From Streptomyces sp. f51 (GTDB taxonomy: Bacteria > Actinomycetota > Actinomycetes > Streptomycetales > Streptomycetaceae), in assembly GCF_037940415.1 (NCBI RefSeq), contig NZ_CP149798.1, positions 4,931,001-4,995,000 of the forward strand: a DNA stretch of 64,000 nucleotides. The letters run 5' to 3'. A model generated the notes under the pieces. That model ran no database searches. It was not told the DNA's origin and saw only the letters and a list, made by a program, of their open reading frames with translations. This document shows, piece after piece, positions 57,298-64,000 of this stretch; positions within the stretch are counted from its first letter, which is position 1, and every line of letters starts with the position of its first letter. The translations under genes were made by a program, and so were the position numbers.

Positions 57298-57658
57298 CGG
57301 ACATCCTCCGAGGCGGTCCCGGGACCGGCGGAACGCGGACCCGCACCTCAAGGTTCACCGCCGACGCGGCCCCGCGCATCACCGCTCACCGCCCCGGCGG
57401 CCTCACCCCTCGGAGGTGAGCACCGGGTGCGGGAAGCGCCGTCCGCTCACCCTTCCCGGAATTCCCGGACCTTTTCCCGTTCCTGGAGCGCGCGGCGCCG
57501 GGGCACGGGTGGAAGGTGGAATGGCGAGGATGTGAGCGGGAGCGTTCGCGGGGCGGGCGGATGTCGCCCGCACCGGGGGATGCCACATCGGCGGGCGCGG
57601 CCGACGATGGCAGGGCATCGCAGCGGACCCGCGCCCCGGCCCCGAGGGAAGTGCTCGT

Positions 57659-57856
57659 ATGCGTTACGAATTCCGCATCGCCGGCCTTGTTTCGGACACG
57701 CTGGCCTCGGCCTTCTCCGAGCTCGACAGGGTTCGTACGAAGGAGCAGACCCTGTTCTTCGGCACCGTGATCGACGACGCCCATCTGTACGGACTGCTCA
57801 CCCGGTTCCAGGCGCTGGGCCTGCGGGTGATCGAGATGCGCCAGCTGCCCGTGTGA
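57659..57856 (+). CDS. small hypothetical protein (65 aa)
   Basis: A compact 65-residue protein, MRYEFRIAGLVS..., with alternating hydrophobic pattern compatible with a beta-alpha-beta fold and no membrane segment. The ATG at 57659 has GAGGGAAG nine bases upstream. Normal codon bias and a good ribosome binding site support it. The function is unknown. Confidence 0.65.
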   Translation: MRYEFRIAGLVSDTLASAFSELDRVRTKEQTLFFGTVIDDAHLYGLLTRFQALGLRVIEMRQLPV

Positions 57857-57890
57857 GCACGCGACACCGGACGTGCCCGGAAAAGCAGTA

Positions 57891-57942
57891 CGCACCCGGT
57901 CCGTCGGGACGCCGAGAGCGGCGGCCCCGCGGACCGGGTGCG
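57891..57942. terminator. inverted repeat between the 65-aa gene and sodN
   Basis: Perfect 13-bp arms cgcacccggtccg and cggaccgggtgcg, with a 26-nt GC-rich insert, between convergent genes. It probably terminates one or both. Confidence 0.6.
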
Positions 57943-57996
57943 GACGAGCAGGCGAAGCGAGCCGCGCGGACGCGGTTCGGAGGGCCCGGACGAAGG

Positions 57997-58392
57997 TCAG
58001 GCCTTCTTGGTCTCCCAGAAGATCTTGTCGATCTGGGCGATGTAGTCCAGCGCCTTCTGGCCCGTCGCCGGGTCGGTGGACGCCTTCGCGGCCGAGAGGG
58101 CCTTGAGGGTGTCGTTCACCAGCTGGTGCAGCTCCGGGTACTTCTCGAAGTGCGGGGGCTTGAAGTAGTCGCTCCAGAGCACCGACACGTGGTGCTTGGC
58201 GAGCTCGGCGCGCTGCTCCTTGATGACAATGGCGCGAGCCTGGAAGTGCGGGTCGTCGTTGCCGGCCATCTTGTCCTGAACGGCCTTGACCGACTCCGCC
58301 TCGATGCGGGCCTGGGCCGGGTCGTACACGCCGCAGGGCAGGTCGCAGTGCGCGCTGACCTTGACCTTGGGGGCAAACAGGCGGGAGAGCAT
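57997..58392 (-). CDS. sodN: nickel superoxide dismutase
   Basis: NiSOD dismutates superoxide using a nickel hook at the mature N-terminus. The 131-residue precursor has a 14-residue propeptide (MLSRLFAPKVKVSA), after which HCDLPCGVY supplies the nickel ligands (mature His1, Cys2, Cys6; precursor His15, Cys16, Cys20). The helical body follows and the length is normal. Cleavage by SodX is required; sodX lies divergently next to it. In S. coelicolor sodN is favoured when nickel is present and is also controlled by an RNA from sodF. The ATG at 58392 has GAGGAAGG upstream. Confidence 0.97.
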   Translation of the reverse strand: MLSRLFAPKVKVSAHCDLPCGVYDPAQARIEAESVKAVQDKMAGNDDPHFQARAIVIKEQRAELAKHHVSVLWSDYFKPPHFEKYPELHQLVNDTLKALSAAKASTDPATGQKALDYIAQIDKIFWETKKA

Positions 58393-58537
58393 TGAGCTGT
58401 CCTTCCTCGTGATCGTCTTCTCAGGTGGGACATTACTCCGTGGGAGAGGGTATTTCGCGAGTGCCCCCATGGGCTTAGGACAAAAGTCCGGGGTGAAACT
58501 GGGACTGGTGGAGGATAGGACCGGGGAGGTGCCGTCG

Positions 58538-58972
58538 ATGCCGGAGCTGTCGCGGGAGACCGAGCGGGGCAGGGCTCTGCTGCCGTTCGGGGCTGCGGAG
58601 GTGACGGGCCCTTCGATGGTGCCCACGCTCGAGCACGGGGACCGGCTCGTCGTCCATTGGGGGGCGAGGGTGGGGCCGGGGGACGTCGTCGTCCTGCGGC
58701 ATCCGTTCCAGCAGGACCTGCTCGTCGTGAAGCGGATCGCGGAACGGCGCGAGGGCGGCTGGTGGGTGCTCGGGGACAACGCCTTCGCGGGCGGTGACAG
58801 CACCGACTACGGAACCGTCCCCGAGGAACTCGTCCTCGGGAAGGTGCGGTTCCGGTTCCGGCCGCCGCGGACGGGTCAGCGTTCGCCGTTCGCCGTCGTC
58901 CGCTGGGTGCTGGTGGCCGCCAGGCCCGTGTTTCCCGTCCGGTCCGCCTCCAGGCGCTTGCGGGCGCGGTAG
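58538..58972 (+). CDS. sodX: NiSOD maturation signal-peptidase-like protein SodX
   Basis: SodX is an S26-family (type I signal peptidase-like) protease that removes the SodN propeptide. In this 144-residue protein the catalytic serine is in GPSMVPTLEHGDR and the lysine in VVKRIAERREGGWWVLGDNAFAGGDSTDYG (Lys in VKR), the order expected for the Ser-Lys dyad. The ATG at 58538 has GGGGAGG eight bases upstream. It is divergent from sodN (145 bp apart). Its 3' end overlaps the convergent CGNR gene by 97 bp, which is unusual. Confidence 0.9.
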   Translation: MPELSRETERGRALLPFGAAEVTGPSMVPTLEHGDRLVVHWGARVGPGDVVVLRHPFQQDLLVVKRIAERREGGWWVLGDNAFAGGDSTDYGTVPEELVLGKVRFRFRPPRTGQRSPFAVVRWVLVAARPVFPVRSASRRLRAR

Positions 58973-59505
58973 GCGGCGACGTTGGCGCGGGTCGCGCAGC
59001 GGTCCGAGCAGTAGCGCCGGGAGCGGTTGGTCGAGGTGTCCAGGTAGGCGTTGCGGCACGGCGCCGCCTCGCACAGGCCGAGCCGGTCGACGCCGTACTC
59101 GGTGAGATGGAAGGCCAGTCCCATCGCCGCGATCGCCGCGTAGCCCGCGGTCGCGTTCGACGGGTGGTCCGCCAGGTGCATGTGCCACAGCGGACGGCCG
59201 TCGTCGTCGCGGTGGTCGTGCCCCGAGATCTGCGGACTCACCGGGAATTCGAGGAGCAGCGAGTTCAGCAGGTCCACGGCGAGGGTCTCCTCGCCGCCGG
59301 CCGCCGCCTCGAAGACCGCGCGCAGCCGTCCCCGCACGGAACGGAAGCGCGTGACGTCCGCCTCCGCGGCGCGGCGGGCCGCCGAGGCGTTGCCCCCGAA
59401 CAGGTCACGGACGGCCTCGACGGAGGTCAGCGCGTCCTTGCCCCGGGCCGGTTCCTCGGTGTTGACGAGGCGGACGGCGTAATCCGAGTAATAGGCCAGT
59501 TCCAC
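58876..59505 (-). CDS. CGNR zinc-finger protein (ABATE domain)
   Basis: The 209-residue protein has an N-terminal ABATE stress-response domain (YYSDYAVRLVNTEEPARG; ALTSVEAVRDLF) and a C-terminal CGNR-type zinc finger, here LCEAAPCRNAYLDTSTNRSRRYCSDRCATRANVAAYRAR in part, with four Cys ligands. Proteins of this type are presumed DNA-binding regulators. The GTG at 59505 has AAGGA upstream. The last 97 bp overlap the end of sodX on the other strand; both frames look genuine up to their ends. Confidence 0.88.
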   Translation of the reverse strand: MELAYYSDYAVRLVNTEEPARGKDALTSVEAVRDLFGGNASAARRAAEADVTRFRSVRGRLRAVFEAAAGGEETLAVDLLNSLLLEFPVSPQISGHDHRDDDGRPLWHMHLADHPSNATAGYAAIAAMGLAFHLTEYGVDRLGLCEAAPCRNAYLDTSTNRSRRYCSDRCATRANVAAYRARKRLEADRTGNTGLAATSTQRTTANGER

Positions 59506-59605
59506 TTGTAGTCCTTACGGAGGCGCTCTATCGTCGTGGCGGTGGTCAGGTAACAGCTGATCGCGCTTACAGGGTATTACGTGGGCGACTGGAGGAGGGG
59601 CTTTC

Positions 59606-60364
59606 ATGGCCATCGGCACCGGAACCGACTGGGACGCCTGGCAGCGGAGCTGGGACCGGCAGCAGGAGTGGTACATGCCGGACCGCGAGGACCGCTTCCG
59701 GGTGATGCTCGACATGACCGAGGCGCTCACCGGACCCGAGCCCCGCGTCCTCGACCTCGCCTGCGGCACCGGCACCATCACCGCCCGGCTGCTCGACCGC
59801 CTCCCCGGCGCCACCAGCACCGGCGTCGACCTCGACCCCGCCCTCCTCGCCATCGCCGAGGGCACCTTCGCCGGAGACGACCGTGTCTCCCTCGTCACCG
59901 CCGACCTCAAGGACCCGGACTGGCGCGCCCGGCTCCCGTACGACACGTACGACGCCGTCCTGACCGCGACCGCCCTGCACTGGCTGCACAGCGGACCGCT
60001 CACCGTGCTCTACGGCCAGATCGCCGAACTCGTCCGCGACGGCGGTGTGTTCATGAACGCCGACCACATGATCGACGAGACGACCCCCCGGATCAACGCC
60101 GCCGACCGCGCCCAGCGTCACGCCCGGATGGACCGGGCAAGGCTCGCCAGCGCCCTCGACTGGGCCGAATGGTGGAAGGTGGCCGCCCAGGACCCCGTCC
60201 TCGCCGGACCCACGGCCCGCCGCTTCGAGATCTACGGCGAGCACGCCGACGGCGACATGCCCTCCGCCGACTGGCACGCGCGCGTCCTGCGCGAACAGGG
60301 CTTCGGCGAGGCCCGGCCGGTGTGGCGCTCCCCCTCGGACGCGCTGGTGCTCGCGGTCAAGTAG
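59606..60364 (+). CDS. SAM-dependent methyltransferase (class I)
   Basis: The 252-residue protein has a class I methyltransferase fold. SAM-binding motif I is VLDLACGTGTITARLLDR (about 47-64), followed by the acidic ribose-binding VDLDPALL and motif IV in YDAVLTATALHWL. The N-terminal WYMPDRE and C-terminal cap are typical of small-molecule methyltransferases; the acceptor is unknown. The ATG at 59606 has GGAGGAGG nine bases upstream. It stands alone, with a strong terminator downstream. Confidence 0.9.
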   Translation: MAIGTGTDWDAWQRSWDRQQEWYMPDREDRFRVMLDMTEALTGPEPRVLDLACGTGTITARLLDRLPGATSTGVDLDPALLAIAEGTFAGDDRVSLVTADLKDPDWRARLPYDTYDAVLTATALHWLHSGPLTVLYGQIAELVRDGGVFMNADHMIDETTPRINAADRAQRHARMDRARLASALDWAEWWKVAAQDPVLAGPTARRFEIYGEHADGDMPSADWHARVLREQGFGEARPVWRSPSDALVLAVK

Positions 60365-60384
60365 GCCACCCGCGAACCCTGTTG

Positions 60385-60413
60385 GAGGCGGTACGGAAAA
60401 TCCGTACCGCCTC
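60385..60413 (+). terminator. terminator after the methyltransferase gene
   Basis: Arms gaggcggtacgga and tccgtaccgcctc (13 bp) with a 3-nt AAA loop, 20 nt after the stop and followed by TTCC. Confidence 0.9.
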
Positions 60414-60489
60414 TTCCGCGTCCTGCGGCACCTCCCGCCGCACTGGAAGGGTGAGACGGTCCGCGAGCGCGGGCCGGGAAGGGGGCGGG

Positions 60490-60978
60490 ATGACGCGCGG
60501 CGAGGAAGCCGCTCTGCACGCTTTCGTGGAGGGCAGACGACCGGCCCTGTTCCGCAGTGCCTACCTGCTGTGCGGCAATCGCGACGAGGCCGAGGACCTC
60601 GTCCAGACGACGCTGGTGAAGGTCGTCCTCGGCGCGCGGCGGCACGGACGCCTCGAAAGTCTCGAGGCCTACGCGCGCAAGACGCTGGTCAACACCTTCA
60701 TCTCCGCCCGCCGCCGGTTCTGGCGGCGCGAGCACGCGTACGGCGAGGTGCCGGACGTGGCGGGGCGGTCGGTCGACCGCGACACCGGACTCATGGTGCG
60801 GGCCGCGCTCGCGGAACTCGCGCCGAAACAGCGGGCCGTGCTCGTCCTGCGCTACTGGGAGGACCTGAGCGTGGCCGCCACGGCCCAGGTCCTCGGGATG
60901 CACGAGAGCACGGTCAAGAGCCACACGGCCAGGGGACTCGCGGCACTGAGGGCCGCGGTGCGGGAGGAGTACGCATGA
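60490..60978 (+). CDS. ECF sigma factor, SigE-family (SigE70-like)
   Basis: The 162-residue protein has ECF region 2 (LFRSAYLLCGNRDEAEDLVQTTLVKV in part) and region 4 (LAPKQRAVLVLRYWEDLSVAATAQVLGMHESTVKSHTARGL in part). The order and the spacing fit the actinobacterial SigE-like group. The ATG at 60490 has GGGAAGGGGG upstream. The stop overlaps the next gene (ATGA), which encodes a membrane protein likely to be its regulator. Target promoters are unknown. Confidence 0.93.
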   Translation: MTRGEEAALHAFVEGRRPALFRSAYLLCGNRDEAEDLVQTTLVKVVLGARRHGRLESLEAYARKTLVNTFISARRRFWRREHAYGEVPDVAGRSVDRDTGLMVRAALAELAPKQRAVLVLRYWEDLSVAATAQVLGMHESTVKSHTARGLAALRAAVREEYA

Positions 60979-61754
60979 ATCGGGAAGCGGAGACGGAGTA
61001 CGTGAGGGAACTGCTGGGTCGGGCCGTGGACGAGGTCCGGATGCCCGGGAACCAGGGGGCCGAGACGGTCTTCGCGAAGGCCTCGCGGGTGCGCAGGCAC
61101 CGGCGCACGGCGGCGACCGGCGCCGTCGCGGCGGTCGTCGCGGCCGGCCTGGTCCTCGGACCCGGCGTCCTTTCCGGCACCGGGCACGGCGCGAGCGTGG
61201 CGAGCACGCCCACGGCCGGCGAGTACACGACGAAGGCGGGCCGCTTCGCGAAGCTGCTCCCCGCCGGGACCGGGAGGATCAGCGAGATCTCGCTGGTGCG
61301 TCTGTTCAAGCAGGAGCCGAAGGCCCCCGAGCCCAAGCCGGTCGGCCCGTACGACGGTGCCTACGCCGTCGCCCGGCCCGGCGGGGTCGGCTACATCGCC
61401 GTGGGCGTGGCCACCGCGTCCGTGATCTCGGCGAAGACGGGCGCCAAGGGCCTGGGCAACCCCTGCAAGGACGCCCCCAAGGACGGGCGCCTCGGCTGCA
61501 CCACGCAGAAGCTGTCCGGCGGCAGGCTCCTGGCCGTCTGGGAGACGCCTCCGTCCGATCCCGCCCTGCATCCGGTTCCGGCCGGCGGCCGGGAGTTCGA
61601 GGCGCGATTGGTCCTGAAGGACGGCGGCTTCCTCGATGTGCGGGCCAGCACCGGATTCCAGGGCAAGGGCCAACTGGGCCCGCTGCTCAAGACACCGCCG
61701 CTGACCCGGGACCAGCTCACCGAGCTGATCCAGAACCCGGCCCTGCTGAAGTAA
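60975..61754 (+). CDS. single-pass membrane protein coupled to ECF sigma factor (putative anti-sigma)
   Basis: The 259-residue protein has a cytosolic N-terminus of about 45 residues (REAETEYVRELLGRAVDEVRMP), one membrane helix (TAATGAVAAVVAAGLVLGPGVL) and an extracytoplasmic domain with two cysteines (GNPCKDAPK, GCTTQK). There is no ZAS zinc motif. Coupling by ATGA to the sigma gene and this topology make an anti-sigma function likely but unproven. A strong terminator follows. Confidence 0.78.
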   Translation: MNREAETEYVRELLGRAVDEVRMPGNQGAETVFAKASRVRRHRRTAATGAVAAVVAAGLVLGPGVLSGTGHGASVASTPTAGEYTTKAGRFAKLLPAGTGRISEISLVRLFKQEPKAPEPKPVGPYDGAYAVARPGGVGYIAVGVATASVISAKTGAKGLGNPCKDAPKDGRLGCTTQKLSGGRLLAVWETPPSDPALHPVPAGGREFEARLVLKDGGFLDVRASTGFQGKGQLGPLLKTPPLTRDQLTELIQNPALLK

Positions 61755-61775
61755 CGGAAGGGGCGGAAGCAACGG

Positions 61776-61808
61776 AAGGGGCGGTACGGGAGACCCGTAC
61801 CGCCCCTT
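61776..61808. terminator. bidirectional terminator between ECF operon and ABC operon
   Basis: Perfect 15-bp arms aaggggcggtacggg and cccgtaccgcccctt around AGA, between convergent operons; the right arm is followed by GTTCC. Confidence 0.92.
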
Positions 61809-61839
61809 GTTCCTGCGCCCGACGGCGCCGGTGTTCCGG

Positions 61840-62601
61840 TCAGAGGACCTTCGACAGGAACGACTTCGTGCGCTCGTGCTGCGGGTCCGTCAGGACGTCA
61901 CGCGGGTTGCCGGCCTCGACGACCACACCGCCGTCCATGAAGACCAGGCTGTCGCCGACCTCACGGGCGAAGCCCATCTCGTGCGTGACGACGACCATCG
62001 TCATACCGGACTCGGCGAGGTCGCGCATGACGTCGAGGACGTCACCGACCAGCTCCGGGTCCAGCGCCGAGGTCGGCTCGTCGAAGAGCATCAGCTTCGG
62101 GTCCATCGCCAGCGCGCGGGCGATCGCCACACGCTGCTGCTGGCCGCCGGACAGCTGCGAGGGGTAGTTCTTCGCCTTGTCGCCGAGGCCGACGCGCTCC
62201 AGCAGCTCCATCGCGCGGTCCCGGGCGTCGGACTTCTTGACGCCCTTCACCTGGATCGGCGCTTCCATGACGTTCTCGACGGCCGTCATGTGCGGGAACA
62301 GGTTGAAGCGCTGGAAGACCATGCCGATGTCACGGCGCTTCAGAGCGACTTCGCTGTCCTTGAGCTCGTAGAGCTTGTCGCCCTTCTGGCGGTAGCCCAC
62401 CAGATCGCCGTCGACGTACAGCCGGCCGGCGTTGATCTTCTCCAGGTGGTTGATGCACCTCAGGAAGGTCGACTTGCCGGAGCCGGACGGGCCGATCAGG
62501 CAGAACACCTCACCGGTGTTCACCTCCAGGTCGATGCCCTTGAGGACCTCCACCGGGCCGAAGGACTTGTGTACGCCCTCCGACTTCACCATCGCGGTCA
62601 T
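61840..62601 (-). CDS. polar amino-acid ABC transporter, ATP-binding protein
   Basis: The 253-residue ATPase shows Walker A GPSGSGKST, Q-loop GMVFQRFNLFPH, signature LSGGQQQR, Walker B LMLFDEPTSALD and switch His in VVVTHEMG. The QRFNLFPHMTAVENV stretch is typical of the GlnQ/GluA subfamily that imports glutamate, glutamine or related polar amino acids. The start overlaps the permease stop by 4 bp. It is the last gene of the SBP-permease-ATPase operon, which runs leftwards from the window edge. Confidence 0.95.
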   Translation of the reverse strand: MTAMVKSEGVHKSFGPVEVLKGIDLEVNTGEVFCLIGPSGSGKSTFLRCINHLEKINAGRLYVDGDLVGYRQKGDKLYELKDSEVALKRRDIGMVFQRFNLFPHMTAVENVMEAPIQVKGVKKSDARDRAMELLERVGLGDKAKNYPSQLSGGQQQRVAIARALAMDPKLMLFDEPTSALDPELVGDVLDVMRDLAESGMTMVVVTHEMGFAREVGDSLVFMDGGVVVEAGNPRDVLTDPQHERTKSFLSKVL

Positions 62602-63563
62602 GCCTTGCCCCTCCCACTGCCGAGCCCGAGCATGTTCGTCTTGATCTTCTGGAAGACGGTCGGCGGCAGGCTGCGGCTGGAACCGCGTGCGTAGTAGCGC
62701 TCCAGGTAGTACTGGAAGACGCTGAACACGCTGGTCATGGCCAGGTACCAGATGGAGGCCACGAACAGCATCTCCATGACGGCGTACGACGTGGAGCCGA
62801 TCGCCGAGGTGGAGCGCAGCAGCTCGTTGTACGTGACCGCGTACACCAGCGACGAGGTCTTCAGCATGTTGATGAACTCGTTGCCGGTCGGCGGCACGAT
62901 CACCCGCATCGCCTGCGGGATCACGATGCGGAACAGCGTCTTCGTGTGGCTCATGCCGAGGGCCTGGGCGGCCTCCGTCTGGCCCTCGTCGACGGCCAGC
63001 AGACCGGCGCGGCAGATCTCGGCCATGTACGCGGCCTCGTTCAGACCGAGACCGAGCAGGGCGCACATGAACGGGGTCATGACGGCCGTCATGTTGTTCT
63101 TGTAGATCGGCCCGAGGTTCAGGACCGGGAAGATCAGCGCCAGGTTGAACCACAGCAGCAGCTGGACGTAGACCGGGGTGCCCCGGAAGAACCAGATGTA
63201 CAGCCACGCGACCGTGCTGGTCACCGGGTTCTTCGAGAGCCGCATCACGGCGAGGAGGATGCCCAGCACCACACCCACGATCATGGCGAGGATGCTGATC
63301 AGCAGCGTGCGGCCGGCACCCTGGACGACGGTGGAGACGAAGAGCTGGTCCCCCACCGTGTGCCACTGGATGTTACCGTGCGAGAACGCGATGCCGAGCG
63401 CCACCAGCAGCGCGAGGACGATGACGCCGCTGATCCACCGGCCGTAGTGCCGGACGGGGATCGCCTTGATGGTCTCCGGGGCCGGCCCGGACGCCGCACC
63501 CGCGGACACCGTGTCGCCCGGGGGCGGGGTGTCCGAGGGGGACTTGTCGAGTTTGTCAGTCAC
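62598..63563 (-). CDS. polar amino-acid ABC transporter, permease
   Basis: The 321-residue membrane protein is a HisM/GlnP-type permease. A hydrophilic N-terminus of about 42 residues precedes one extra helix and the five-helix core. The EAA loop is EAAQALGMSHTKTLFRIVIPQA in part, and the FFRGTPVYVQL segment is typical of the family. A single permease gene suggests a homodimer. It is coupled to the ATPase gene (ATGA) and begins 28 bp after the binding-protein gene. Confidence 0.95.
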   Translation of the reverse strand: MTDKLDKSPSDTPPPGDTVSAGAASGPAPETIKAIPVRHYGRWISGVIVLALLVALGIAFSHGNIQWHTVGDQLFVSTVVQGAGRTLLISILAMIVGVVLGILLAVMRLSKNPVTSTVAWLYIWFFRGTPVYVQLLLWFNLALIFPVLNLGPIYKNNMTAVMTPFMCALLGLGLNEAAYMAEICRAGLLAVDEGQTEAAQALGMSHTKTLFRIVIPQAMRVIVPPTGNEFINMLKTSSLVYAVTYNELLRSTSAIGSTSYAVMEMLFVASIWYLAMTSVFSVFQYYLERYYARGSSRSLPPTVFQKIKTNMLGLGSGRGKA

Positions 63564-63591
63564 GTGACTGCCCTTCAGTGGTGCGCTCGGC

Positions 63592-64000
63592 TTACTTGCC
63601 GCCGTTGATCGCGGACTGCGAGATCGCGCCGGACTGGGCGCCCCACTTCTCCAGGACCTTCTGGTACGAGCCGTCCTTGATGATCGCGTCGACGGCTTCC
63701 TTCAGCGCGTCGCGGAGCTGGGTGTTGTTCTTGTTCAGGATGATGCCGAACGGGCCGGCGTCGTACTGCTTGTTGATGACCTCGAAGGCCTTGCCGCCGT
63801 CGGCCTTGTTGGAGAGGTCGACCGCCACCGGGTAGTCGTTGATGCCGGCGACCGCGCCGCCCGACTTCACACGGGTCTGGGCCTCGGTGTCGTTCTGGAA
63901 CGACTCGATGTTGATGGCCTTCTTGCCGGCGTCCGTGCACTTCTTGGACTGGTCCTTCAGGGCCGCCTCGTAGGTCGTGCCCTGCTGCACGGCGGCGGTC
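63592..64000 (-). CDS. polar amino-acid ABC transporter, solute-binding protein (5' end outside window)
   Basis: Only the C-terminal 135 residues are present, because the frame runs off the right edge. The visible part is the second lobe of a family 3 (SBP_bac_3) binding protein: QGTTYEAALKD, FQNDTEAQTRVKSGGAVAGINDYPVA, PFGIILNKNNTQLRDALKEAVDAIIKDGSYQKVLEKWG in part. The first lobe and lipoprotein signal should lie upstream of the window. It is the first gene of the three-gene transporter operon. Confidence 0.93.
   Translation of the reverse strand, partial: TAAVQQGTTYEAALKDQSKKCTDAGKKAINIESFQNDTEAQTRVKSGGAVAGINDYPVAVDLSNKADGGKAFEVINKQYDAGPFGIILNKNNTQLRDALKEAVDAIIKDGSYQKVLEKWGAQSGAISQSAINGGK

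Overview
The window is chromosomal DNA from a Streptomyces (or very close relative). The base composition is very GC-rich with strong third-position GC bias. GTG starts and 4-bp ATGA/GTGA gene overlaps are frequent. The gene content is classic Streptomyces: sigR-rsrA, dasR-dasABC, epi-isozizaene synthase with its P450, wblE, sigH-prsH and sodN-sodX. From memory, the order follows the S. coelicolor SCO5200-SCO5260 neighbourhood with local differences. I see no insertion sequence, prophage, CRISPR array or integration site; this is mostly core chromosome carrying some accessory genes.

Left part (1-15.3 kb): a Sel1-repeat protein cut by the left edge, the initiator tRNA, a PerR-like Fur regulator, a CBS protein, hisN, a TetR/SMR pair, rsgA and aroA, an M50-like membrane protease, a SRAP-family DNA-crosslink protein and an alpha/beta hydrolase. 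Next comes the thiol-oxidative-stress switch sigR-rsrA with a recognisable autoregulatory promoter. It is followed by two overlapping membrane HD-domain genes, one with intact HD-GYP motifs and one degenerate, then a TPR protein and peptide deformylase.

Middle part (16-35.5 kb): the albaflavenone pair (sesquiterpene cyclase plus P450), a lipoprotein, a secreted sedolisin, the class Ia ribonucleotide reductase nrdAB behind a cobalamin riboswitch, an acetyltransferase and an SSS-type solute symporter with its small DUF3311 partner. The complete chitin/N-acetylglucosamine module follows: dasR, dasA, dasB, dasC, dasD and nagB. Sequences resembling DasR operators (dre) lie in front of dasR, dasA and nagB. 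One further dre-like site stands before two stem-loops and has no obvious target gene.

Right part (36-64 kb): a PdtaS-type histidine kinase convergent with wblE, a lipid-kinase-like protein, sigH-prsH with a BldD-box-like upstream site, a Na+/H+ antiporter and a PLP enzyme with a repetitive N-terminus. A two-gene family 2B encapsulin operon follows: a shell protein with a built-in cyclic-nucleotide-binding domain and a polyprenyl diphosphate synthase cargo. Beyond it lie small stress and regulatory genes (YCII/ECF42, VOC, ATP-grasp, AraC, SHOCT), nickel superoxide dismutase with its maturation peptidase, an ECF sigma factor with a membrane partner, and a polar amino-acid ABC transporter cut by the right edge.

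Two themes run through the window. One is stress and signalling control: sigR/rsrA, sigH/prsH, PerR-like Fur, sodN, WblE, PdtaS and HD-GYP. The other is nutrient-linked development: DasR/GlcNAc, BldD-like control and secondary metabolism. Many genes have a TANNNT-type -10 placed 6-7 nt before the start codon, which suggests leaderless mRNAs. The encapsulin-prenyl synthase operon and the orphan dre/stem-loop region are the most rewarding targets.
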